Of a stretch of 7,393 nucleotides of DNA, positions 1 to 5,443 are shown piece by piece (the first letter of the stretch is position 1; each line of letters begins with the position of its first letter). A program made the translations under genes and the position numbers. The stretch comes from Candidatus Latescibacterota bacterium (GTDB lineage Bacteria; Latescibacterota; UBA2968; UBA8231). The notes beneath the pieces were generated by a model that did no database searches, was not told the DNA's origin, and saw only the letters and a program-made list of their open reading frames with translations. The DNA is taken from assembly GCA_003529325.1 (NCBI GenBank), contig DPVW01000380.1, positions 11,613 to 19,005 of the forward strand. Direction: 5' to 3'.

Positions 1-1046
1 GCCTCATCGAGGCACGTCCACGGGTCCTCGGCGTCGCCACAGGTGACGAAGGCGATCACCGCCGTAGCGAGTTTCCCATGAACTCGCGTGAGAACGGCAT
101 CAAAACGATCGAAGTGACTGTGATAACGCCGATAGGAGAGTAGTCGGGCGTTGTTCAGTTCCCAGTTGAGGAAGCCGTCATAACGCCCACCACCGAGAGT
201 CTGCCTGCGGTTGCTGTATTGCTGTTTGGCCTCGTCGAACAGCCGTACCCGCTGCAGCAGAATCTGAGGGCGGGGTAAGCCACTCTCATAGAGACTGTCG
301 AGTTGCGCGGTTACGCCCCGCAGAAAGCTCTGGAAGGCGGCGGCATCGGCGCGCCTGAGCCTGGTTTGCTCAACCTGCTCTGAATTCTCACCGTATCGCT
401 GTGCCAGGAAGGTGAGGGAGCCGACTTTGCCGACAAAGGAGGCGACACTCTCATTGTAATCGGTCTCGTCCTCTACGTATACCGTGGCATGGGTTAGTTC
501 GTGCAGCACGACTTCCACGAGACGATCCTCGGGCCCATCGATCATGGTGCTCAGGACCGGGTCGGAGAGGTACCCGAGCGTGCTATAGGCGGGCACGCCG
601 CTGGCGATCGCATCGTACCCGAGTTCGACGAGGCGATCCCGCTCGGCGACGGCGTGTTGTCGTTGGAAGTACCCTTTGTACGGAAGTGCGCCGACGAGGG
701 GGAAGGACCAACGATAGGATTCGAAGCGATCGGGTGGACTCGCCGACACGTTCCAGGCGATCGGTTGTCCGCCCGTGTCATAGTAGTCGGTATAATTTGA
801 GGTGGCGCCATGGAGACCGACTTCGTCGCCGGCGAAGCGTCGTATCTCCTCCACGAGCAGGAGCTTGTCCCGTAGTTCCGACGATGTGGTCGAATCGGCG
901 AGCACGTCGTTCAAAGAGCGACGCGCGAGTGTGATTCTGACCTGCCCACGCGCCAGATGCAGATAGTAGCCGACCTCAGCACAGCCCGCATGCACCAGGA
1001 GCAGCCATCCGAGCACGGCGCAATACCAGGCTCGACAGGTGATCAG
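1..1046 (-). CDS. Putative zinc aminopeptidase, lipoprotein (PF10023-like), 3' end cut by window edge
   Basis: A minus-strand frame with no stop codon runs from about 1046 to the left edge, giving roughly 348 residues; the C-terminus is missing. Counting from the CTG at 1046-1044, a zinc-metallopeptidase motif HELTH lies at residues 182-186, followed 12 residues later by a likely third ligand in DYNES (Glu199). The early AGC-AEVGYY stretch at residues 20-28 and this HExxH-N12-E layout match what I recall of the DUF2265/PF10023 'putative aminopeptidase' family, whose members start as lipoproteins with a conserved GC followed by GYY. The signal segment is short and hydrophobic (WLLLVHAGC, acylated Cys22), though His at -3 is unusual in a lipobox. 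No ATG exists in frame. The CTG forms a CTGA overlap with the upstream stop codon; a GTG at 1016-1014 is the alternative and would leave only 11 residues before the Cys. It is last in the visible operon. Peptide-hydrolysing activity in the periplasm or outer membrane is inferred from the family. Confidence 0.85.
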   Translation of the reverse strand, partial: MITCRAWYCAVLGWLLLVHAGCAEVGYYLHLARGQVRITLARRSLNDVLADSTTSSELRDKLLLVEEIRRFAGDEVGLHGATSNYTDYYDTGGQPIAWNVSASPPDRFESYRWSFPLVGALPYKGYFQRQHAVAERDRLVELGYDAIASGVPAYSTLGYLSDPVLSTMIDGPEDRLVEVVLHELTHATVYVEDETDYNESVASFVGKVGSLTFLAQRYGENSEQVEQTRLRRADAAAFQSFLRGVTAQLDSLYESGLPRPQILLQRVRLFDEAKQQYSNRRQTLGGGRYDGFLNWELNNARLLSYRRYHSHFDRFDAVLTRVHGKLATAVIAFVTCGDAEDPWTCLDE

Positions 1047-1609
1047 GGAGAGCCTGCCGCCTCCTGCACTGTGGTGTTGATGCTGTCCATCTGCCGATTC
1101 AACTGCAGGATGAGTTGGTTGGCGGATTCGTACTTGGTCTCGGCGTCCTGATAAATGGCCTTGAAGTCACCCTCAGCCTGCTCGACCTCCCAGCCCTCGA
1201 TGGTGCGTGCGAGCGCATCGATCCGGGTCACCAGCATCTTGCGCGTGTCGCGATGAAATGGGGCCAGCAGGGGAGGTGGTTCGATGTTGTCGAGTTCCTC
1301 CAGCACCGACTGCAATCCCGGCCGCACGGCTGCCGCAAGATTCCGCCTGGTTCCGCGCCGGTCGGCGTTGCCCTGTTTGGTACTGGCCAGGGCTTCTTCA
1401 TACTCCTGCTGCAATTTACTGAAGGTGGTGATGTGGGGATTGATGGTTTGCAGATAAGCGGAGACCTCGGCGACACTGCCGTAAGCCGTCGCTGCCGTCA
1501 TGTCGACGGTCGGAGGCTGAGTCTCGGCGGACGCTTTTTCATCGGTTTTGCCACAGGCGGTGGCGAAGAGGGCAAACAACAGGAGGGCAAGGACGCGGGA
1601 TCGTAGCAA
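1043..1609 (-). CDS. Small putative lipoprotein of unknown function
   Basis: The 188-residue product starts with two arginines and a hydrophobic run ending in FATAC, so Cys19 is a likely lipidation site after signal peptidase II cleavage (a slightly non-ideal lipobox with Ala at -3). The mature part is rich in alanine, glutamate and glutamine and should be almost entirely helical, with coiled-coil-like stretches around residues 60-80 and 140-180, separated by a proline cluster (EPPPLLAP, 110-117). I do not recognise the family. The start is TTG at 1609-1607, and an in-frame TAG a short way upstream excludes a longer protein; an AAAGG about 10 nt before the TTG is a fair ribosome site. Its stop overlaps the first codon of the downstream peptidase gene, and 60 nt separate it from the upstream TPR gene. 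It probably acts as a membrane-anchored periplasmic helper, but this rests only on the signal peptide. Confidence 0.75.
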   Translation of the reverse strand: MLRSRVLALLLFALFATACGKTDEKASAETQPPTVDMTAATAYGSVAEVSAYLQTINPHITTFSKLQQEYEEALASTKQGNADRRGTRRNLAAAVRPGLQSVLEELDNIEPPPLLAPFHRDTRKMLVTRIDALARTIEGWEVEQAEGDFKAIYQDAETKYESANQLILQLNRQMDSINTTVQEAAGSP

Positions 1610-1669
1610 AGTGTCGACACCTTTCTTCTAAAACGATTGGCAAGTTCCCTGTCACCAACGGCACGGCGA

Positions 1670-2470
1670 TTACAGGTGGGCACGCGCCCGGTCGAGGCCC
1701 CGGAGGGCAGGCTCAGACTGAGGGTTGATGAGCAGTGCCTTGGAAAAATGATCAGCCGCCGCCGCCCACTCCTGCTGTCCATCAAATATTCGACCCAACC
1801 CCAAGTAGGCTTCCAGTGCGTTGATGTTGGCATCGATCGCGCGCTCGAAGGCGGCTGTAGCGTCCGTGAGACGATCGCTGGCCGCATACGCCTGGCCGAG
1901 GGTGATCAAACTTTCCGCAAATCGTGGATTCGCCTCGACGGCGCGTTCGAAATTCTCGATGGCGCTGGCCGTCTGTCCGGCAGCCATCTTCAACTCTCCC
2001 AGGCGCAGGTGGGCGAGTGGGTGTAGGGGCATGATACGAGCGGCATTTTCCAGTGCCATGAGGGCGCTGTCCGGGACATCCTTGGCAGCCCATGCAAGCC
2101 CCTCAGCATAATGCACGTGGAACGCCCGTCTACGATAGAGATCGGCAGGGCCATCCCGTTCCTGAAGTTTGTAGATCTGGGCCAACCCAAGTAGCGCAGT
2201 GACCTCGAGACTATCACGCTGCAGGACTCGACGATAGCCTATGGTGGCTTCACCGAGAGCGCCCTCGGCGGCCTGTTCTGTCGCCCACTCCAGCAACTGC
2301 CCGGTTGTCGCATCCGCCGCCGGCTCTGGGGTCAAACCACAAGCGACGAGCGCCAGCATCAGCGCCATGGCTGGCCACCGATGGCGCAGGCTGCGTTGGA
2401 TCAGTGGCCGAGAGGGGTGGGGGGGTGTGGGGAAAAGGTGAAGAGGGCTGGCCTGTTTGAGGGAATTCAC
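1670..2470 (-). CDS. TPR-repeat lipoprotein
   Basis: The 266-residue product has a clean lipobox LVAC (Cys44) after the hydrophobic segment AMALMLALVAC, then tetratricopeptide repeats. Recognisable TPR units lie at about residues 56-87, 152-184, 186-218 and 220-252, with typical hallmarks such as AIENFERAVEANPRFAESL, followed by LG-AY and ATAAFERAI. Such proteins usually scaffold envelope complexes; the partner is unknown. The GTG at 2470-2468 overlaps the TGA of the upstream gene (GTGA), which favours translational coupling. That start gives an odd 34-residue proline/histidine-rich stretch before the hydrophobic core, so the true start could lie further in, for example near ATG 2368-2366, although that would leave a signal peptide with almost no n-region. 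The extra stretch coincides with the G-rich tract at 2414-2432. TPR and lipoprotein assignment is secure; the start codon is not. Confidence 0.85.
   Translation of the reverse strand: MNSLKQASPLHLFPTPPHPSRPLIQRSLRHRWPAMALMLALVACGLTPEPAADATTGQLLEWATEQAAEGALGEATIGYRRVLQRDSLEVTALLGLAQIYKLQERDGPADLYRRRAFHVHYAEGLAWAAKDVPDSALMALENAARIMPLHPLAHLRLGELKMAAGQTASAIENFERAVEANPRFAESLITLGQAYAASDRLTDATAAFERAIDANINALEAYLGLGRIFDGQQEWAAAADHFSKALLINPQSEPALRGLDRARAHL
2414..2432 (+). other. G-rich tract, possible G-quadruplex
   Basis: On the plus strand there are runs of four, seven and four G separated by T and TGT. Splitting the seven-G run gives four tracts of at least three G with loops of one to three bases, which fits the usual quadruplex pattern. 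It lies in the 5' end of the TPR lipoprotein gene, on the template strand, so the mRNA itself is C-rich here. Formation in the cell is unproven, and the run could simply encode the proline/histidine-rich N-terminus. Confidence 0.45.
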
Positions 2471-2973
2471 TTCTTTGCGGAGACGACTTTTTCGCCGTCA
2501 AAGATCATATTGCCATCGCGATTGAGAACCCGCCCGTCCTCGGTGAATTCATACTTCATCGACTGCCCCAGCGTGAGATGCCTCTGCACCTCGGCCAGAT
2601 CGGGGTACTTTTCGAGCAATTTTTCGATCGGTCCCTCGAACTCGGTCGCATGGTATTTGGGCCGGTCCTTGTCACGGGACTTGCGTTCGGCGGCGGTCAT
2701 GATCGGCAACCGTTCGGCCGCTGGAGTGAACTGCCCGCCCATGGCCTGACGTCTGCGATAGTGGTCGTGGCGGTGCTCGGATGCGGAGCGCATCTCTTCT
2801 GGCACCGATGAAAGCCCTGCATCGCGGTTACGATCCGCCATGCGCTGCGACTCCGTGTCGATCTGTCGCTTCTGGGCGTCCTCCTGTTCGCGCGTCGCCA
2901 GTTGCTCCCGTTCCTCGTCTAGATCTATATCCTCGCCCAGCTTCCGTAACACGTTCTTGGCCGCTCTGTTCAT
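2467..2973 (-). CDS. Hypothetical charged protein, first gene of the leftward operon
   Basis: The 168-residue product is very polar, with no signal peptide or membrane segment, so it is probably cytoplasmic. Residues 1-75 are dominated by Arg, Glu, Asp, Lys and Gln and should form a long helix or coiled coil. A QFTPAAER-type linker follows near 81-88, and a compact C-terminal part (about 115-168) ends in a beta-rich stretch with GRVLNRDGNMIFDG at 147-160. I do not recognise the family. The ATG at 2973-2971 has purine-rich GAGAAGAG immediately before it and a GGAGG about 13 nt upstream, so ribosome binding is plausible but not ideally spaced. Its TGA overlaps the GTG of the TPR gene by 4 nt, making it the leader of an operon that otherwise encodes exported lipoproteins. 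A cytosolic protein heading such an operon could be a regulator or adaptor, but nothing seen here shows which. Confidence 0.7.
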   Translation of the reverse strand: MNRAAKNVLRKLGEDIDLDEEREQLATREQEDAQKRQIDTESQRMADRNRDAGLSSVPEEMRSASEHRHDHYRRRQAMGGQFTPAAERLPIMTAAERKSRDKDRPKYHATEFEGPIEKLLEKYPDLAEVQRHLTLGQSMKYEFTEDGRVLNRDGNMIFDGEKVVSAKK

Positions 2974-3030
2974 CTCTTCTCAATTGCCTCCGGGTCCACG
3001 GTTCGATGCTTCTCTCAGGCTCCTGTATGC

Positions 3031-3060
3031 CCTTCTGGAATATACGTTTAGCGCAGAAGG
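3031..3060 (-). promoter_or_regulatory. Inverted repeat around a possible leftward -10 box (candidate operator)
   Basis: Arms CCTTCTG (3031-3037) and CAGAAGG (3054-3060) are perfect inverted copies separated by 16 bp. On the minus strand the spacer holds TATATT (3044-3039), a 5-of-6 match to a sigma70 -10 box, about 65 nt before the ATG of the leftward operon. I see no convincing -35 hexamer. A -10 box framed by an inverted repeat is how repressor operators often look, so this is a candidate control site for the leftward genes. The evidence is pattern only. Confidence 0.35.
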
Positions 3061-3078
3061 CACGAAAGGCTCAGTGAG

Positions 3079-3108
3079 TGGACAGAATGTGAAGGGCACC
3101 GTTATCTT
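3079..3108 (+). promoter_or_regulatory. Possible sigma70 promoter for the small ORF-mreB-mreC unit
   Basis: TGGACA (3079-3084, one mismatch to TTGACA) and TATCTT (3103-3108, four of six matches) are 18 bp apart. Transcription would begin near 3115, about 33 nt before the ATG of the 48-residue gene. The same TATCTT box recurs in the promoter proposed before tRNA-Gly. No better candidate is visible in the divergent gap 2974-3147, so this is the most likely driver of the mre genes. Confidence 0.4.
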
Positions 3109-3147
3109 AGCGCGGTTCAGCCCCTGAATCGTCGGTGGGAGGGAGCC

Positions 3148-3294
3148 ATGGCAGAGGAAAAGGATTCCGACAAGAACGACGCAGAGTCTCGCGAGGCACG
3201 GGCAGAGCGAATCAGGCACCTGCTCAGCGAGAAGAGCGAAGATGCAGCAAAAATGGTGAAAGCCTGGCTGCAGCAAGATCAAGAACGCAAGTAA
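3148..3294 (+). CDS. 48-residue microprotein resembling the FliF C-terminal (FliG-binding) tail
   Basis: ATG at 3148 follows a strong GGGAGGGAG ribosome site at short distance, and the frame closes with TAA at 3292-3294. The product is very charged in its first 20 residues (MAEEKDSDKNDAES), then forms an amphipathic helix pair ending AAKMVKAWLQQD (about 33-44). From memory, that ending, with leucine-rich helix, acidic turn, 'VxxWL/M', then an acidic residue, is how the flagellar MS-ring protein FliF ends, where it docks into the FliG N-terminal domain. Nothing else of FliF is present: no transmembrane or ring-building domain and no other flagellar gene. It sits 51 nt before mreB on the same strand and is likely cotranscribed with it. 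Coding status is supported by the ribosome site, the amino-acid composition and the position. The FliF resemblance is my pattern reading and could be convergence of a short motif. Confidence 0.65.
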   Translation: MAEEKDSDKNDAESREARAERIRHLLSEKSEDAAKMVKAWLQQDQERK

Positions 3295-3345
3295 TCAAGC
3301 TATGGAGCGGCCCCGAATACGGCGTGCCGCGCGAAGGGCGAGTGA

Positions 3346-4365
3346 ATGGCATTTCTGTCGCGGTTTTTCTCCAACGATATCGGTATCGATCTCGGCACGG
3401 CGAATACCCTGATCTATGTAAAGGGGGAGGGGATCGTGCTCAACGAGCCCTCCATCGTCGCCCGCCACGTCATGACGAAGAAACTCATCGCCGTCGGCAT
3501 GGAAGCGAAGGAGATGATGGGGCGGGAAAACTCGGAGATCGAGACCATCCGCCCCCTCAAAGACGGTGTCATCGCCGACTTCGAAGTCACCGAAGAGATG
3601 ATCCGGCATTTCATCCGCAAAGTACAGAAGAACAAGCTGTTCGTGCGTCCACGCATCGTCGTTTCGGTACCCTCTGGCAGTACCGAGGTCGAGAAGCGTG
3701 CCGTGCGCAATTCCTGCGAACGAGTCGGGGCCCGCGAAGTCTATCTGGTGAGTGAGCCGATGGCTGCAGCCATCGGTATCGGACTCCCTGTGGAGCAAGC
3801 GGTGGGGTCGATGGTCATCGACGTCGGTGGTGGCACCACGGAGATCGCCGTCATCGCGCTGTCCGGCGTGGTTACCGCCGAATCGATCCGGATTGCCGGT
3901 GACGAGATGGACCGTGCCATTATCGAGTGGATGCGCAAGAAGTACAACCTCCTGATCGGCCCACGGAATGCTGAACAGTTAAAGTTTCAGATCGGCTGCG
4001 CCATGCCTCTGGATCCAGAAGAGGAAGCACCTGTGCGCGGTCGAGACCTGGTGGCAGCCATTCCCAAGACGCTTATGATCGACTCACGCGAAATCCGCGA
4101 GGCCCTCTCTGGTCCCGTAGCGCAGATCGTCGCCGGCGTCCGCCGAAGCCTGGAGCGCACACCGCCCGAATTGGCGGCCGACATCCTGGATCGAGGGATG
4201 GTGCTCTCCGGTGGCGGTGGCAAACTGCGCGGCCTGCGTGAGTGCCTCATCGAGGCCACCAGCCTGCCCACCTACCTCGATAGCGAAGATCCGCTGTCGG
4301 CGGTAGTCCGTGGCAATGCCCGTGTGCTCGATGAATTCGAGCGCTATCAGAAGGTCCTCTACTAG
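3346..4365 (+). CDS. mreB: MreB, rod shape-determining actin-like protein
   Basis: MreB polymerises with ATP into membrane-attached filaments that position the peptidoglycan elongation machinery. The 339-residue length is normal. Visible actin-fold motifs, in order: phosphate-1 loop IGIDLGTANTLIY (12-24), the conserved VPSGSTEVEKRAV (108-120), catalytic-glutamate region VSEPMAAAIG (135-144, Glu137), phosphate-2 loop DVGGGTTEIAV (159-169), and adenosine loop VLSGGGGKLRGL (286-297). The N-terminus MAFLSRFFSND is the short amphipathic membrane-binding helix typical of Gram-negative MreB. ATG at 3346 places the first motif correctly, with GAAGGGCGAG as ribosome site. The C-terminal stretch after residue 310 keeps the D/EDPL..VV.G pattern of the family. 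It follows the 48-residue ORF and precedes mreC by 55 nt, so the three probably form one transcript. There is no sign of damage. Confidence 0.97.
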   Translation: MAFLSRFFSNDIGIDLGTANTLIYVKGEGIVLNEPSIVARHVMTKKLIAVGMEAKEMMGRENSEIETIRPLKDGVIADFEVTEEMIRHFIRKVQKNKLFVRPRIVVSVPSGSTEVEKRAVRNSCERVGAREVYLVSEPMAAAIGIGLPVEQAVGSMVIDVGGGTTEIAVIALSGVVTAESIRIAGDEMDRAIIEWMRKKYNLLIGPRNAEQLKFQIGCAMPLDPEEEAPVRGRDLVAAIPKTLMIDSREIREALSGPVAQIVAGVRRSLERTPPELAADILDRGMVLSGGGGKLRGLRECLIEATSLPTYLDSEDPLSAVVRGNARVLDEFERYQKVLY

Positions 4366-4420
4366 AAACAAAGGGAGTGCCGGCCAGTCCCGTGGCACAC
4401 CTCGACCTCCGGCTTAAATT

Positions 4421-5194
4421 TTGGCCCAACGTAACCGCGACTTCATCAGCATCGGCCTCTGCATTCTGGCGGCCTTGACCCTCTTGGGCTTGCCCGACGA
4501 CCGTCAAGAAGTCGTGGCAGGGCAGTTGCGTCGGAGTGCCTGGTCGACGGGGCAGTGGGTGTTTTCCCGTGTCATTCATTTCGCTCGGGGCGAGCAGCGT
4601 GCGCAGCATCTGCTGACACAGAATGTTGCTCTCGCTCTGGAGAACATGCACCTGAGGGAGGCGGCAGAGGAGAACCGACGGCTACGACAGGCATTGCTGT
4701 TCCGGCAACGCAACCCCACCGGGGAGGTGATTCCGGCAGAAGTGATCGGCCGCGACCCGGACCAGATGTTCGACGTCCTCGTCATCAATGCCGGTCGGGA
4801 CGTCGGACTACAGCCAGATTGGCCTGTGATAACAGCTGCCGGGTTGGTGGGACATATCAAGGTGGTCGATCACCATAGTTCCGTGGTGCGTCTCATTTTC
4901 GACGCCCGTGTCAGCGCCGTGGTCCAAGGCAGCCGTGCACATGGGGTGGTATCACCGACGACGGGCAATCGTTTTCTACTCGAATACGTGGATGCCAGCA
5001 AGGATATCAAGGTCGGTGACCTCGTCGTCTCATCCGGTATGGGTGGGCGTTATCCCAAAGGTATCACTATCGGTGTCATCACAGACGTCTCGGCGGAAGA
5101 GCAGGAACCTCTATTCAAGCAGGTAGGGCTCGAATCGGAAGTCGATTTCTGGGGGCTCGAGGAGGTCTTCGTGCTGAAGCCCGGAGACGTCTAG
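4421..5194 (+). CDS. mreC: MreC, rod shape-determining periplasmic scaffold
   Basis: MreC is a bitopic inner-membrane protein whose periplasmic beta domains bind and activate PBP2 and link it to MreB and MreD. The 257-residue product has one membrane segment (about residues 8-25, ISIGLCILAALTLLGL), a coiled coil (about 58-95, with ALENMHLREAAEENRRLRQ), then the double beta-barrel domain (about 102-253) with the signature SSGMGGRYPKGITIGVI (204-220). The start is a TTG at 4421; a TAA at 4415-4417 in the same frame blocks anything longer, and I see no Shine-Dalgarno close to it. A weak hairpin (GTGCC 4377-4381 / GGCAC 4394-4398) and a purine run AAAGGGAG lie upstream. Another frame from GTG 4392 encodes a basic/aromatic lead-in that could be a displaced natural N-terminus. 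mreD is not downstream: the unit ends here before a new promoter. Identity is firm; the start is less so. Confidence 0.93.
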   Translation: MAQRNRDFISIGLCILAALTLLGLPDDRQEVVAGQLRRSAWSTGQWVFSRVIHFARGEQRAQHLLTQNVALALENMHLREAAEENRRLRQALLFRQRNPTGEVIPAEVIGRDPDQMFDVLVINAGRDVGLQPDWPVITAAGLVGHIKVVDHHSSVVRLIFDARVSAVVQGSRAHGVVSPTTGNRFLLEYVDASKDIKVGDLVVSSGMGGRYPKGITIGVITDVSAEEQEPLFKQVGLESEVDFWGLEEVFVLKPGDV

Positions 5195-5219
5195 GCCAAC
5201 TCTGGAATGCTGGTGCTTC

Positions 5220-5248
5220 TTGACAACCTTGGGGACGTGCCGTATACT
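5220..5248 (+). promoter_or_regulatory. Strong sigma70 promoter upstream of the HU gene
   Basis: A perfect -35 TTGACA (5220-5225) and TATACT (5243-5248, five of six) are separated by exactly 17 bp. This is the best promoter in the window. It begins 25 nt after the mreC stop and should start RNA near 5255, leaving about 190 nt before the HU start codon. Transcript level is expected to be high, in keeping with HU and ribosome-associated products downstream. Confidence 0.8.
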
Positions 5249-5254
5249 CGACCC

Positions 5255-5443
5255 CTGTTCAAAAGCAGCCTGTCAGACGCTCGTAAGCGTCTGTCACACA
5301 AGCGGAAAGGCCCGGTGGTCGACCGGCGGAAAGCCACGGTGGTCGACCGGCGTTGTCCCGGTTCCCAACGCGGCAGTTTCCTTGTTCCCGCATCGCTACA
5401 CTACGCGGGATGAGACCCCGAAGCGAGCGAGAGGGAGACGGCC
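5255..5443 (+). promoter_or_regulatory. Long structured 5' leader of the HU gene (possible cis-regulatory RNA)
   Basis: The stretch between the predicted RNA start and the HU TTG has no convincing gene but contains four possible hairpins. These are an 8-bp perfect stem at 5274-5293 with a CGTA tetraloop; CCGGT/ACCGG at 5312-5326 within a tandem repeat; a 6-bp stem at 5350-5371; and TCCCGC/GCGGGA at 5386-5410. None is followed by a U-run. The ribosome site GAGGGAG (about 5431-5437) lies after the last hairpin. Options are an attenuator, an autoregulatory site for HU, or a separate small RNA. I do not recognise a known riboswitch or leader class. Confidence 0.35.
5303..5350 (+). repeat. Two tandem 24-bp repeats with GGTCGACC palindromes
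   Basis: Units 5303-5326 and 5327-5350 are identical except at two positions (the eighth and tenth bases). Each contains the perfect 8-bp palindrome GGTCGACC (5317-5324 and 5341-5348), spaced 24 bp centre to centre. They lie 55-100 bp downstream of the strong -10 box, within the untranslated leader of the HU gene. A tandem operator or repeated RNA stem is possible; two copies alone could also be a recent slippage duplication. Confidence 0.75.

Noticed and set aside
1115..1606. Plus-strand 163-codon ORF opposite the small lipoprotein
   Set aside because: It is antisense to a gene with a clear signal peptide and operon context; no independent support.
3135..3755. Plus-strand 206-codon ORF covering the small gene and the start of mreB
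   Set aside because: It is in a different frame from both the 48-residue ORF and mreB, is full of arginine/histidine runs typical of shadow frames, and has no domain.
5303..5350. CRISPR-like repeat
   Set aside because: There are only two directly abutting units with no spacers and no cas genes nearby.
5207..5413. 68-codon ORF in the HU leader, with VVDRR repeated
   Set aside because: Its start lies upstream of and inside the strong promoter, it has no ribosome site, and the repeat in the protein merely mirrors the 24-bp DNA repeat.
5385..5415. Resemblance to part of the bacterial SRP (4.5S) RNA
   Set aside because: Only a short TTCCCGC...CGCTAC likeness is present; the essential SRP core with its GGAA-type loop is absent.
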